Shown: positions 18,151-27,958, numbered from the stretch's first letter. The stretch: DNA of 64,000 nucleotides from Gallionella straubiae (GCF_051257895.1 NZ_CP194331.1:1054001-1118000), one strand, 5' to 3'. A program made the numbers and translations. Notes: generated by a model from the letters alone, not told the origin.

Positions 18151-19377
18151 ATGAATCTCGGTTTTTACATCATCCTCGCGGCGCAATTCCTGTCCGCGCT
18201 CGCCGACAATGCCCTGCTGTTTGCCGCGATTGCCCTGCTCAAGGACTTAAGCTCGCCAGCCTGGCATACACCGATATTGCAGCAGAGCTTCATCGTCTCC
18301 TACATCGTGCTGGCGCCCTTTGTCGGCGCGTTCGCCGACTCGCTGCCCAAGGGACGCGTAATGTTCATCAGCAACATCATCAAGCTGGCCGGCTGCCTCC
18401 TCATGCTGGCCGGCATCCACCCGCTGATCGCCTATTGCCTGGTCGGCCTCGGAGCGGCGGCCTACTCGCCCGCGAAATACGGCATCCTCACCGAATATCT
18501 CCCACCCGACCAGCTGGTCAAGGCGAACAGCTGGATGGAAGGGTTGACTGTTGCCGCCATCGTGCTCGGCGCGGTGGTGGGCGGGGTGCTCATCAGCCCG
18601 AAAATTATCGGCCCGCTGCTGCAAAGCTGGGACATTCCGCTGGTCGGCAGCATCGGGGAACTGGCCGTCGCCGTCATCGTGCTGATCTACGTCGCCGCCG
18701 CGATCTTCAACCTCTACATCCCGCGCGTGGCCATCGACCACAAGCCGCTCAGCCGCAGCCCCGCTTTCCTCGCCAGGGATTTCTGGCACTGCTTCAAGCT
18801 GCTGTGGAAAGACCCGCTCGGCCAGGTATCGCTGGCGGTCACCACGCTGTTCTGGGGCGCTGGCGCCACCTTGCGCCTGCTGGTGCTGGCCTGGGCGGCC
18901 GTCGCGCTGCATTACGACATCGGCAAGGCCGCCCAGCTCACCGCCTGGGTGGCCATCGGCATCGCCATCGGCTCGGTGCTCGCGGCGAAATTCGTCAGGC
19001 TGGAGCATGCGGTCAAGGTGCTGCCAGTCGGCATCGCGATGGGGGTCGTGGTGCTGATGATGATCCCGGTGACAAATAGCATGCTGGCGATCCTGCTGCT
19101 GATCGCGATCGGCGCGATGGGCGGCTATTTCGTCGTGCCGATGAACGCGCTGCTGCAGCATCGCGGCCACCTGCTGATGGGCGCGGGACGCTCGATCGCG
19201 GTGCAGAACTTCAACGAGAACCTCAGCATCTTCGCGATGCTGGGGCTATACGCCGTGATGCAGAAACTGGATTTCAGCATCTACTTCATCATCCTGGTCT
19301 TCGGCCTGCTGCTGTCCGGCATCATGGCTGCACTGTACCGGCGCCACGGGCACGACCAGGACAAGGGGCAGAGATAA
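18151..19377 (+). CDS. lplT: Lysophospholipid transporter LplT
   Basis: 408 residues with about 12 membrane helices. The N-terminus MNLGFYIILAAQFLSALADN and the motifs SPAKYGILTEYLPPDQLVKANSW and FVVPMNALLQHRGHLLMGAG are those of LplT. In the family it flips lysophospholipids across the inner membrane for re-acylation. In enterobacteria it is paired with aas; here no acyltransferase follows, and the C-terminus is not fused to one. Confidence 0.9.
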   Translation: MNLGFYIILAAQFLSALADNALLFAAIALLKDLSSPAWHTPILQQSFIVSYIVLAPFVGAFADSLPKGRVMFISNIIKLAGCLLMLAGIHPLIAYCLVGLGAAAYSPAKYGILTEYLPPDQLVKANSWMEGLTVAAIVLGAVVGGVLISPKIIGPLLQSWDIPLVGSIGELAVAVIVLIYVAAAIFNLYIPRVAIDHKPLSRSPAFLARDFWHCFKLLWKDPLGQVSLAVTTLFWGAGATLRLLVLAWAAVALHYDIGKAAQLTAWVAIGIAIGSVLAAKFVRLEHAVKVLPVGIAMGVVVLMMIPVTNSMLAILLLIAIGAMGGYFVVPMNALLQHRGHLLMGAGRSIAVQNFNENLSIFAMLGLYAVMQKLDFSIYFIILVFGLLLSGIMAALYRRHGHDQDKGQR

Positions 19378-19396
19378 GAGCCAAAAACGACCCTTC

Positions 19397-19480
19397 ACCA
19401 CGAAAAACACAAAGGTCACGAAAAATTTCCATATGAAATAACCTTCTGTTCCTCTTCGCGATCTTCGTACGCTTCGTGGT
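19397..19480. repeat. Short inverted repeat between lplT and the GGDEF/EAL gene
   Basis: ACCACGAA at 19397 is mirrored by TTCGTGGT at 19473-19480, with internal CACGAAAAA/TTCG-type repeats. It is a low-complexity intergenic repeat in the gap between two convergent genes. Confidence 0.5.
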
Positions 19481-22400
19481 TCAATCCCCCCGCAACTTTC
19501 CGAGCAGCGCTTCAAACTCCCCGACCGGCAGCGGCTTGCCGAACAGATACCCCTGATACGTCATGCAGCCATTCTGCTTGAGGAAGCCCAATTGCGCCTC
19601 GGTCTCCACCCCTTCGGCGATCACGCCCATGCGGAAGTTCTGCGCCATGTCGATGATGGTTTGCACCATCACTGCATCGTTCGGATCGGTTGCAAGGTCG
19701 CGCACGAAGCTCTGGTCGATCTTGAGCTGATCGAGCGGCAGCTTCTTCAGGTAGGACAGCGACGAATAGCCGGTGCCAAAATCGTCCAGGGACAGCTGGA
19801 CGCCGAGTGCTTTCAATGCGTGCATCTTGGTCACCACGTCGGTGACATCGTTCAGCACCACGCTCTCGGTCAACTCCAGCTTGAGGCGAGACGGATCAAT
19901 GTGATGGGTATGCAGCGCTGTTGCAATCTTGTCCACAAAATTGTGCAGGCGGAACTGTTGCGCACTGACGTTGATGGCCACTGTCAAATGGCGCATCCGC
20001 TCATTTTCACCCCATTGCGCAAGCTGCCGGCAGGCGGTATCGAGCACCCAATGCCCGATATCCAGGATCAGCGAACTCTCCTCGGCGACGGGGATGAATT
20101 GCACGGGTGAAACCATGCCGCGCCTGGGATGCTCCCAGCGCACCAGCGCCTCCGCACCCAGCGGATGATGCTCGCTGTCCACCTGTATCTGGTAAAACAG
20201 GCGCAATTCCCCGTTGGGTACGGCGCGGCGCAAGTCTGCCTCCAGTGCGGCGTGCAACTCTACCGCGTGCTGCATCGCGGGATCGAAGAAACGTACCGTA
20301 TTCCGTCCCGCCTCCTTGGCCTGGTACATCGCCAGATCGGCATGCTTGAGCAGGGTATCCACCGATTGCTCGCTGCCCCGATACAGGCACACACCGATAC
20401 TCGGCGAACTGTGATGCTCGTGCCCCTTGATCTGATAGGGTACCGACAGCGCCGCGCGTATCTTCTCGGCGATCAGCGCAACTTTCTGCGAAGCATCCTG
20501 CGCGTTCGTGCCGATCTCCTCGATCAACACCACGAACTCATCACCGCCCAGCCGCGCCACGGTATCCACTTCGCGCACGCAGAACTGGATGCGTTCGGCC
20601 ACCTCGACCAGCATCAGGTCGCCATGGTCGTGCCCCAGCGTATCGTTGAGCACCTTGAATTTGTCCATATCGAGAAACAGCACCGCGCCGTAATGATGGC
20701 TGCGCGCCGACACCGAAAGCGCCAGGTGGAAGCGGTCCAGCAGCAGGCGCCGGTTGGGCAGCTTGGTCAGCGCGTCATAAAACGCGAGGTTGCGGATTTC
20801 CTCCTCGGCCTCCTTGCGCGCCGTGATGTCGCTGAAGATGGCGACATACTCGGTCGTCTCGCCCCGTTCGTTCTTGATGGCGGTGATGGTCAGCCACTTC
20901 GGGTAAACCTGCCCGTTTTTGCGCCTGTCCCACATCTCACCAGTCCACGAACCGGTTTCCAGCAATTGTTGCCACATCTCCGCATAAAAGGCCTTGTCCT
21001 GGCGGCCCGAGCTGAGGATGCGCGGATTCTTGCCCAGCACCTCTTCTGCGCTGTAGCCGGTCGTTTCCTCGAAGGCACGATTGACGCGGACGATATTCGC
21101 ATTCGCATCGGTGATCAGGATGGCCTCGTGCGTCTCGAAGGTCGCCGCGGCAATGCGCAGCGCCTCCTCGGCCTTCTTGCGCTTGGTGATGTCGTGGCAG
21201 AAAACGAACAATTGCTGCGATTCGGCCATGTAAGTGGCGGACACCTCGATATCGATCTCGTGCCCGTCCTTGTGGTGATGGCACGTTTCGAACCGTTCGT
21301 AGCCCTGCGCCATGATTTTTGCGATATGCGCCCGGACTTCTTCCGCCGATTGTTCCTTGGCTTCCAGCTTGCTGATGTTCATGTTCACCAGCTCATCGAC
21401 CGTATAACCCGATATCTTTGCGTAAGCCTCGTTGGCCTCCTGCAGATTTCCCCTCATATCGGTCATCCAGAACCCGTCTATTGCGGTATCAATCACCAGC
21501 TTGTGCCGCTTCAGCACCTCTTCGTACCGTTTGCGCCCGGTGATGTCGCGGCTTGAGGCATAGATGAATTCCTGCCCCTCCAGCGCAACGCCGGAAGCAC
21601 TGATCTCGACGTTGATCAACACGCCATCCTTGCGGCGATGCAGGGTCTCGAACCTGGAGCTCCCGCCGATAAGCCCCCTGAATCTTACCCGCAACTCCCC
21701 GATCGGCCATTGCGCATCCCAATCGGCCACATTGAGGCCGGCCACCTCGTCCTGGGTATAACCCAGCATGCGGCAAAAGGCATCGTTGGCTGCCAGCAGG
21801 TTGCCTTGCGTATCCATTATATGAATGCCGTCCATGGAGGTCGTCATCAATGCCTGGTTGCGCCGCAGCAGCGATTCGGTCAACTGCTGCGCCTGCTCCA
21901 GTTCCATGGTGCGCTTTTTTACCCGCTCTTCAAGGTTCTCCGACAGGTCGCGCAGGCGCGCTTCGTTTTCGCGGGAGGCCTCCAGCAAGGTGCGGAAGCC
22001 GAAGGCCATTTCGTTGAAACTGTCGCCCACCTGACCAAGCTCGTCGCGCGTATCGATGCTGACCCGTTCATGCAGGCTGCCGTCTGCAAAAGCGTGAGCC
22101 GAACGGGCCAGCGACCGGATGTTGACGATGATGGCGCGGCTGATGCCCACCGAGAAATAGGCTGCCACCAGGAACAGCAGGAAGGCGGTGCCAACGCTGA
22201 AACGCACCGTGCTTTCCGCCCGTTCGATACGCTCCCGGATAAGGGTCTCGGCCATTGGCAGCAGCTTTTCATATAACTGCGAATAACTCCTGTCGATGGC
22301 CACCGTGGACATTCCGGAAAAAGCATCGGGTTGTGTGGCAAAACGTCCGGAAAGGATGTCCGACGTCACCAGGCCGGCAACCTGCCGTGCCGAATCGGCG

Positions 22401-23194
22401 ATGTCCCTGGATGCTGTGGAGATTACGTCCTGAAGTGCCGGGTTGTGTCGGCCGGTCTTGTCAAGATTGGCCTTGAGCAGCGATATCGCGTCATCAAGCT
22501 TGGCAATCAGGATGCTCATCTCGATCTTCTGCTGCTCGCTAGCCTGTTTCTTTGCCAGCACTCCGGTGCCGTATGCGCGCAACCGCCCAAGGTGCTCAAG
22601 CGCATGCGGCAGTTTGTTGACGATGGTATCGATAAGATAGAACGTGCTGAGTTCCGGATCCAGGGTCAGCGCATATTCATCGGCAACCATCCCCTCGAAT
22701 GACTGTATCCGGGCGATCAGGCGGGTATGCGCGGCAAAATTTTCAGCCGCTGTCCAGCTGAGTCCCTCCTTGCGCAGGCGCTCCCAGTCCGCCTTGATAT
22801 GCTGCAAATCTTCGCCCGGGTTCATGCCGGAGAAGACCTGCCCCGACATTTCATTCAGCGCTTCGACCACTTGCCTTTCCGCGCCGGCACGGCTGTCCCG
22901 CATGCTTCCGTCGCCGCCGAGGAGCCCCGCTGAAAGCCCGCGGTGTTGCTGGAGAACATGTACCGTCCGGGGAAACAGCTCGATCAGCTTGAGGCCCTTC
23001 AGTTCACGTTGCCCAAAGCTGATGTCCTGCTCAAGCTTGGCAAACAGGCTGTATACCACCACTGCAATCGCAACCAGCGACATCAGCCCCAGCAGTACGA
23101 ATTTCCTGGCGACATCTAGGCGGTTCATCAGGGTTACAGCAGGGGAAAAGAACGCCTGCAATATTTTCTTGCTGCTTCTGTTGTCCGTCATCAC
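19481..23194 (-). CDS. Membrane sensor with NIT-like, HAMP, three PAS, GGDEF and EAL domains
   Basis: 1237 residues. A membrane helix at about 30-51 is followed by a periplasmic helical domain containing LQQHRGLSAGLLGG, typical of nitrate/nitrite-sensing (NIT) type domains, then a second helix at 331-352 and HAMP at about 353-405. PAS domains lie at about 443-555, 565-675 and 685-797. GGDEF is intact at 883-887 (RLGGDEF) with an I-site RxxD at 874-877. The EAL domain has EAL at 1015-1017, DDFGTGYSS near 1137 and AEGVET at 1193-1198. Both diguanylate cyclase and phosphodiesterase activity are possible; in many such hybrids the EAL activity dominates. The input ligand is unknown. It stands alone between lplT (convergent) and udg. 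Confidence 0.93.
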   Translation of the reverse strand: MMTDNRSSKKILQAFFSPAVTLMNRLDVARKFVLLGLMSLVAIAVVVYSLFAKLEQDISFGQRELKGLKLIELFPRTVHVLQQHRGLSAGLLGGDGSMRDSRAGAERQVVEALNEMSGQVFSGMNPGEDLQHIKADWERLRKEGLSWTAAENFAAHTRLIARIQSFEGMVADEYALTLDPELSTFYLIDTIVNKLPHALEHLGRLRAYGTGVLAKKQASEQQKIEMSILIAKLDDAISLLKANLDKTGRHNPALQDVISTASRDIADSARQVAGLVTSDILSGRFATQPDAFSGMSTVAIDRSYSQLYEKLLPMAETLIRERIERAESTVRFSVGTAFLLFLVAAYFSVGISRAIIVNIRSLARSAHAFADGSLHERVSIDTRDELGQVGDSFNEMAFGFRTLLEASRENEARLRDLSENLEERVKKRTMELEQAQQLTESLLRRNQALMTTSMDGIHIMDTQGNLLAANDAFCRMLGYTQDEVAGLNVADWDAQWPIGELRVRFRGLIGGSSRFETLHRRKDGVLINVEISASGVALEGQEFIYASSRDITGRKRYEEVLKRHKLVIDTAIDGFWMTDMRGNLQEANEAYAKISGYTVDELVNMNISKLEAKEQSAEEVRAHIAKIMAQGYERFETCHHHKDGHEIDIEVSATYMAESQQLFVFCHDITKRKKAEEALRIAAATFETHEAILITDANANIVRVNRAFEETTGYSAEEVLGKNPRILSSGRQDKAFYAEMWQQLLETGSWTGEMWDRRKNGQVYPKWLTITAIKNERGETTEYVAIFSDITARKEAEEEIRNLAFYDALTKLPNRRLLLDRFHLALSVSARSHHYGAVLFLDMDKFKVLNDTLGHDHGDLMLVEVAERIQFCVREVDTVARLGGDEFVVLIEEIGTNAQDASQKVALIAEKIRAALSVPYQIKGHEHHSSPSIGVCLYRGSEQSVDTLLKHADLAMYQAKEAGRNTVRFFDPAMQHAVELHAALEADLRRAVPNGELRLFYQIQVDSEHHPLGAEALVRWEHPRRGMVSPVQFIPVAEESSLILDIGHWVLDTACRQLAQWGENERMRHLTVAINVSAQQFRLHNFVDKIATALHTHHIDPSRLKLELTESVVLNDVTDVVTKMHALKALGVQLSLDDFGTGYSSLSYLKKLPLDQLKIDQSFVRDLATDPNDAVMVQTIIDMAQNFRMGVIAEGVETEAQLGFLKQNGCMTYQGYLFGKPLPVGEFEALLGKLRGD

Positions 23195-23329
23195 CAGACC
23201 TTTATAAAGTATGTGGTATCACACAGCCACATAGCGCTTCGTAATTCTCCCACACACTGCAGCCTAGTAAAGTTCAGGCCAGAAAACCATGACACACCTC
23301 AGCCTGGATTGCATGATGAGGTGCGACCC

Positions 23330-23465
23330 TCCCGTACCGTAAGGCTACGCCTCACCGTGTCGCGTCCGCGCCTCCGTCAGTGACTGCACAGCCGAAAAGC
23401 CGTGGTGGAGGCGCGTTGCGGATGCTCCCGCACCGGAAGGCTACGCCTCACCGTGTCGCGTCCGC
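23330..23465. repeat. 40-bp direct repeat covering the 3' end of udg
   Basis: The 40 bases at 23426-23465, which include the udg stop codon, recur at 23330-23369 with two mismatches. The spacer is 56 bases. This is a local duplication of the gene end. Confidence 0.85.
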
Positions 23466-24193
23466 ACGGCAAATTGTAAATCTTCCCATGCCTTGGCCTT
23501 CTCCATCGGACTGCGCAAGAGGTAGGCGGGATGGTATGTGACGACCAAGGGCATGCCGTTGAAGTCGTGCAATGTACCGCGCAGCGAACCCAGTGCTGCC
23601 TCGCGCCCCAGCAGGGCGGTGGCGGCGGTCTTGCCCAGCGCAACAATAAGTTTGGGTTTTATCAGTTCGATCTGGCGCTTGAGATACGGCAGGCAGGCCG
23701 CGACCTCGTCCGCCTCCGGCGCGCGGTTGCCGGGCGGGCGGCACTTGACGATATTCGCGATGTACACGTTCTTGCCGCGCCTAAGCCCGATAGCCAGCAG
23801 CATGTTGTCGAGCAGCTTGCCCGCCTGTCCTACGAAGGGCTCGCCCTGCGCATCCTCGTCCGCGCCAGGCCCTTCTCCGACGAACAGCCACTCGGCCTGT
23901 TCGTCGCCCACGCCGAACACCGTTTGCGTGCAGCCGACGCGCAGCTTGCAGGCGGTGCAGTCGCGCACCATCGCCTTCAACTGCGGCCAGTCGAGTTCGC
24001 CGATATGTTGCTCGCGACCCCGCTCGCCATTTTCTGTTGCGGCGGATGCCGCACGTGGCGGTTCGGCAACAACCGGCGGCACAACCGGAACAGCAGCGGG
24101 AGCGGCAACCGTTGTGACGAGCACAGGCTCACCGCGCCGCTGCCACAGCGGATACAGGTTCAATTCGCGCAACACCGCCTCGTTCCTATCCAT
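23441..24193 (-). CDS. udg: Uracil-DNA glycosylase, family 4 (iron-sulfur)
   Basis: 250 residues. The catalytic motif region GEGPGADEDAQGEPFVGQAG and HPAYLLRSP are those of the phage-polymerase-type family 4 UDG. Four cysteines expected to bind a 4Fe-4S cluster are C79, C82, C151 and C167. The N-terminal 65 residues are a Pro/Val/Ala-rich linker, longer than in archaeal enzymes. It removes uracil from DNA. It overlaps rimI by 8 bases and ends the ispD-ispF-tsaB-rimI-udg run, an order seen in other betaproteobacteria. Confidence 0.92.
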   Translation of the reverse strand: MDRNEAVLRELNLYPLWQRRGEPVLVTTVAAPAAVPVVPPVVAEPPRAASAATENGERGREQHIGELDWPQLKAMVRDCTACKLRVGCTQTVFGVGDEQAEWLFVGEGPGADEDAQGEPFVGQAGKLLDNMLLAIGLRRGKNVYIANIVKCRPPGNRAPEADEVAACLPYLKRQIELIKPKLIVALGKTAATALLGREAALGSLRGTLHDFNGMPLVVTYHPAYLLRSPMEKAKAWEDLQFAVRTRHGEA

Positions 24194-24644
24194 TGAACTC
24201 CCTCGTCAACTCGCACGCCATCATCAGCGCATCCTCGCTGCCGTTCGCGTTTTGGTAATAGCCGCGTCGCACGCCGATTTCGTCGAAGCCCGCGCTGCGA
24301 TACAGGGCGATCGCGGCGGCATTGGAGGGGCGCACTTCGAGAAACACGCGGCGCATGTTCCTTGCCCTTGCCATATCCAGCATCTCCGACAACATCGCGC
24401 GCCCCAGTCCCTTGCGCTGCTGCGCTGCCGCCACGCCGATAGTCAGCAACTCCGCCTCATCCATCGCCGGCATCAGGATCGCGTAACCGCGTATCCCGCC
24501 TTCTTCCGTTTCATCCACGCGGCACAGATAGCCGCTGTCCAGCGCATCGACAAAATTGCCGCGCGTCCACGGAAAGCGCTGCACCGCCTGTTCGACGGCG
24601 AGCACTGCGTCCACATCGTCCTGCGTCATCACGCGCAACATCAT
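24186..24644 (-). CDS. rimI: Ribosomal protein S18 alanine N-acetyltransferase RimI
   Basis: 152 residues, a single GNAT domain. The acetyl-CoA loop is AAQQRKGLGRAMLSEML, and the substrate-side motif RVFLEVRPSNAAAIALYRSAGF is diagnostic for RimI. It overlaps tsaB by 4 bases at its start and udg by 8 bases at its end, implying one transcript. The tsaB-rimI linkage is common. Confidence 0.93.
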   Translation of the reverse strand: MMLRVMTQDDVDAVLAVEQAVQRFPWTRGNFVDALDSGYLCRVDETEEGGIRGYAILMPAMDEAELLTIGVAAAQQRKGLGRAMLSEMLDMARARNMRRVFLEVRPSNAAAIALYRSAGFDEIGVRRGYYQNANGSEDALMMACELTREFNG

Positions 24645-25330
24645 GCTGAACGGGGCCCTTCGCGCTCAGAGGTCTTCAGCGCGACCTTGTCGCGCAGATA
24701 CAGCGGCAAGGCCTCCGCCGCATCCACCCCGCGCCCCTGCGCAAACTGCGCCGCGCCGAGCACGGCGATCGCGGCGGCCTGCGGCACGGCGGTGCCGTCT
24801 ATGTCCTGTAACTGCCCGGCATAGCGCCTGCTCAATGCCTCGCCATACATGGCGAAACCGCTGCCCGCGCCAAACCAGCCATTGCCCGGCAGCGGTGTAG
24901 CCTCGTCCGGTTTGCACAACTGCGGTTCGCTCACCGCTGCCCATGCATCGTCGCGCTTCTCATACGCGGCGTGATAAATCTCGCCCATGCGCGCATCCAG
25001 CACCGCGATCACGCGCGGCTGGCCGGAAGCCTCGGCCAGCGCCTGCAGGGTGCACACACCGGCCACCGGCAGGTTTGCACCGAACGCCAAGCCCTGCGCC
25101 GCACCGCAGGCGATGCGCACCCCGGTGAACGACCCCGGCCCCATGCCGAACGCGATGCCGTCCATATCCTGAATCCTGAAGCCCGCATCCTGAAGCAGCG
25201 CACCCAGCATCGCGATCAGCATTTCGGAGTGCTTCTGCACGGCCAGATCGCAGCGCTCCATAATCACGCCGTCCTGCCACAGCGCGACCGAGCAGTATTC
25301 GGTGGAAGTCTCTACCGCGAGAACGCGCAT
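24641..25330 (-). CDS. tsaB: tRNA threonylcarbamoyladenosine biosynthesis protein TsaB
   Basis: 229 residues. The N-terminus MRVLAVETSTEYCSVALW and the motif GMGPGSFTGVRIACGAAQGLAF are those of TsaB. It is an ASKHA-fold partner of TsaD and TsaE in making t6A37 on tRNAs that read ANN codons. It starts one base into the ispF stop and overlaps rimI by 4 bases. It has normal length and conserved residues. Confidence 0.95.
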   Translation of the reverse strand: MRVLAVETSTEYCSVALWQDGVIMERCDLAVQKHSEMLIAMLGALLQDAGFRIQDMDGIAFGMGPGSFTGVRIACGAAQGLAFGANLPVAGVCTLQALAEASGQPRVIAVLDARMGEIYHAAYEKRDDAWAAVSEPQLCKPDEATPLPGNGWFGAGSGFAMYGEALSRRYAGQLQDIDGTAVPQAAAIAVLGAAQFAQGRGVDAAEALPLYLRDKVALKTSEREGPRSA

Positions 25331-25803
25331 CAGTCGGCCAGCAGCAACACTACAGCCTGCGCCGCGATGCCCTCGGCGCGCCCGGTGAACCCAAGCTGTT
25401 CGGTAGTGGTCGCCTTCACATTGACTGCGCTCTTCTCCACGCGCAGGTCGGCGGCGATATGCACCACCATCTGCGGGATATGCGGCGCCATCTTCGGCGC
25501 CTGCGCGATGATGGTCGCATCGACGTTGCCGACACGCCAGCCCTGCTCGCGCACCCGATGCAGGGCCTCGCGCAGCAGGATGCGGCTGTCGATGTCCTTG
25601 TACTTCGCTTCGGTATCGGAAAAATGTTTACCGATGTCGCCCAGCGCCGCCGCGCCGAGCAGCGCATCGCTGATCGCGTGCAGCAGTACGTCAGCATCGG
25701 AATGGCCGAGCAGCCCCCGCTCATACGGAATTTCCACCCCGCCGATGATGAGCTTGCGTTCCGCCACCAGCTGGTGGACGTCGAAACCCTGTCCGATTCT
25801 CAT
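25330..25803 (-). CDS. ispF: 2-C-methyl-D-erythritol 2,4-cyclodiphosphate synthase
   Basis: 157 residues from MRIGQGFDVHQLV at 25803; longer in-frame starts lie inside ispD and are rejected. The zinc ligands are in GFDVHQ and in SDADVLLHAISDALLGAAALGDIGKHF. The C-terminal VKATTTEQLGFTGRAEGIAAQAV is diagnostic. It performs the fifth step of the MEP isoprenoid pathway. It overlaps ispD by 4 bases (ATGA). Confidence 0.97.
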   Translation of the reverse strand: MRIGQGFDVHQLVAERKLIIGGVEIPYERGLLGHSDADVLLHAISDALLGAAALGDIGKHFSDTEAKYKDIDSRILLREALHRVREQGWRVGNVDATIIAQAPKMAPHIPQMVVHIAADLRVEKSAVNVKATTTEQLGFTGRAEGIAAQAVVLLLAD

Positions 25804-26489
25804 GTTCGATTTCCTTGTTGATTCAGCAGCAACTCGGCCAGGAGCAAGTCCTGTGGATAAGTCACCTTGAAGTTGCTCGATTCGCTCAGCACCAGCTTCG
25901 GCTGCAAGCCCAGAGCCTCGACCGCCGACGCCTCGTCGGTGACCGTCTTGCATTGCTGCAACGCCTGCGCCAGCAGCCCGACGCGAAACATCTGCGGCGT
26001 CTGCGCCTGCCACAATCCGGTGCGTTCTTCGGTGCGCGCGATGCGCCCTTTGCTATCGGCGCGCTTCAGCGTATCCGCCACCGGTACGGCAAGGATGCCG
26101 CCCACCTCGTCGTTGCGCAATTCGGCAATCAGCCTGGCCAAGTGCACCTGCGTCAGACAGGGGCGCGCCGCGTCGTGCACCAGCACCCAGTCGTCCGGCT
26201 CCAGCTCGGAAGCCAGCAGGCCATTCGACACGCTCTCGGCGCGCGTCTCCCCCCCGCAATACAGCGGCTGCAGCTTGTCGCCGAAGCGCGACCAGTCGTA
26301 GGTATGGAACAGCGTGTCGCCGGGCGCCAGCACCACGAACACCGTGGAAATCTCGGGGCTGGCGCACAGCGTATTCAGCGCATGAAAAATCAGCGGCTGC
26401 CCGGCCAGCGGCAGGTATTGCTTGGGCAACTCATGCCCCATGCGTGCGCCGAAACCGGCGGCGGGAACAAGGGCGAAAAAATCCGGCAT
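25800..26489 (-). CDS. ispD: 2-C-methyl-D-erythritol 4-phosphate cytidylyltransferase
   Basis: 229 residues. The CTP loop VPAAGFGARMGHELPKQYLPLAG and the motifs VLVHDAARPCLT and FKVTYPQDLLLAE identify IspD. It performs the third step of the MEP pathway. It is the first gene of a five-gene overlapping run. The Shine-Dalgarno site is weak (AGG very close to the ATG). Confidence 0.97.
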   Translation of the reverse strand: MPDFFALVPAAGFGARMGHELPKQYLPLAGQPLIFHALNTLCASPEISTVFVVLAPGDTLFHTYDWSRFGDKLQPLYCGGETRAESVSNGLLASELEPDDWVLVHDAARPCLTQVHLARLIAELRNDEVGGILAVPVADTLKRADSKGRIARTEERTGLWQAQTPQMFRVGLLAQALQQCKTVTDEASAVEALGLQPKLVLSESSNFKVTYPQDLLLAELLLNQQGNRT

Positions 26490-26531
26490 GCCTAAGCGAT
26501 CAGAAAGCTGAAATCCCTGTCACTCGAGACA

Positions 26532-27806
26532 TCAGGCAGCCGCAGCCAGCGCCTGGCGGATGTCATCGAGAATATCGTCGATATGCTCGATGCCGATGGA
26601 CAGTCTCACCATGTCTTCCGACACGCCCGCTTTGGCCATCTCCTCGGTATTCAACTGGCGGTGCGTCGTCGATGCGGGATGGCAGGCCAGCGACTTGGCA
26701 TCGCCGATATTGACCAAGCGCAGGATCATCTGTAATGCATCGATGAACTTCGCGCCGGCCGCCTGCCCGCCCTTGATGCCGAAGGTCAGGATGCCGGAAG
26801 CCTTGCCCTGCGTAATTTTCTGGCAAACCGGGTAGAACCTGCTGTCAGGCAGCGCTGCGTAATTGACCCATTCGACCTGCGGGTGGTTCTTCAGGAATTG
26901 CGCCACTGCCAGCGTATTTTCGCAATGCCGTTCCATGCGCAAACCCAGGGTTTCCAGCCCCTGCAACAACAGGAAGGCGCTCAGCGGCGCCAACGCAGAC
27001 CCGGTGTTGCGTAGCGGAACGACGCGGCAGCGGCCGATATAGGCGGCCGCGCCCAATGCCTCGGTATAAACCACGCCGTGATAGGAGGGGTCGGGCTCGT
27101 TCAGCATCGGGAAACGCGCCTTGTTGGCAACCCAGTCGAACTTGCCGGAGTCGACGATGATGCCGCCGATGGTGGTGCCGTGCCCGCCGATATATTTCGT
27201 CAAGGAGTGGATCACGATGTCCGCGCCATGCTCGAACGGCTTGCACAGGCAAGGCGTCGCCACCGTGTTGTCGACGATCAGCGGTACGCCGTGGCGGTGC
27301 GCAATCTCCGCAAGTTTTTCCAGATCGACCACGTTGCCGAGCGGATTGCCGATGGATTCGCAATAGACGGCGCGCGTTTTGCCATCGATAAGCTTCTCCA
27401 GGCCGGTATAGTCGTCGTGCGATGCCATGCGCACCGTGATGCCCTGCTGCGGAAAAGTATGCGCGAAAAGGTTGTAGGTGCCGCCGTAAAGCTGGCTGGT
27501 GCTGACGATGTTGTCCCCGGCGCGGGTGATGCACTGGATCGCGTAAGTGACGGCAGCCATGCCCGAGGCAACCGCCAGCGCAGCGATGCCGCCCTCTATC
27601 GCCGCCATCCGCTCTTCGAGGACTGCGGTCGTCGGGTTCATGATGCGCGTGTAAATATTTCCGGCGACCTGCAGGTTGAACAGGTCGGCGCCGTGCTGCG
27701 TATTGTCGAAAGTGTAGGAAGTGGTCTGGTAAATCGGAACCGCCGAAGCTTTCGTAGTAGCTTCCGATTTGTAGCCGTGATGCAAAGCGAGTGATTCGAG
27801 TTTCAT
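26532..27806 (-). CDS. metY: O-acetylhomoserine sulfhydrylase (MetY-type)
   Basis: 424 residues, the usual MetY length and longer than cystathionine gamma-synthases. The PLP lysine lies in SLTKYIGGHGTTIGG. Other hallmarks are NPTTAVLEERMAAIEGG, CESIGNPLGNVVDLEKLA and, at the C-terminus, VRLSIGIEHIDDILDDIRQAL. It makes homocysteine from O-acetylhomoserine and sulfide. An AGGGGA site precedes the ATG. Its upstream region is shared with the divergent mfd gene; I looked there for a SAM-type riboswitch and saw no clear match. Confidence 0.93.
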   Translation of the reverse strand: MKLESLALHHGYKSEATTKASAVPIYQTTSYTFDNTQHGADLFNLQVAGNIYTRIMNPTTAVLEERMAAIEGGIAALAVASGMAAVTYAIQCITRAGDNIVSTSQLYGGTYNLFAHTFPQQGITVRMASHDDYTGLEKLIDGKTRAVYCESIGNPLGNVVDLEKLAEIAHRHGVPLIVDNTVATPCLCKPFEHGADIVIHSLTKYIGGHGTTIGGIIVDSGKFDWVANKARFPMLNEPDPSYHGVVYTEALGAAAYIGRCRVVPLRNTGSALAPLSAFLLLQGLETLGLRMERHCENTLAVAQFLKNHPQVEWVNYAALPDSRFYPVCQKITQGKASGILTFGIKGGQAAGAKFIDALQMILRLVNIGDAKSLACHPASTTHRQLNTEEMAKAGVSEDMVRLSIGIEHIDDILDDIRQALAAAA

Positions 27807-27952
27807 TGCCTATCCCCTTAATGATTTGGTTGTCTATTGCCCCGTTATCCACTATGAGGCAAGCATGTCCGGCACGCCTGAACCGGGTTGGATGCAAGTT
27901 TTTAAATGATAGCATGGGGCATAGCCAAAACACATTCTCCAGAGGCTTCCCT

Positions 27953-27958
27953 TATAAT
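27953..27958 (+). promoter_or_regulatory. Consensus -10 element of mfd
   Basis: A perfect TATAAT lies 29 bases before the chosen mfd start codon. It overlaps an in-frame ATG at 27957, which therefore cannot be the real start if this promoter is used. No good -35 match is seen at 17-base spacing. Confidence 0.5.

Noticed and set aside
23377..23646. 89-codon minus-strand frame at the 3' end of udg
   Set aside because: It is an alternative frame across the real UDG gene and the duplicated gene end.
27807..27952. SAM or SAH riboswitch upstream of metY
   Set aside because: Only a weak CCGG hairpin is visible; no block matches a SAM-I, SAM-II or SAH consensus by eye.
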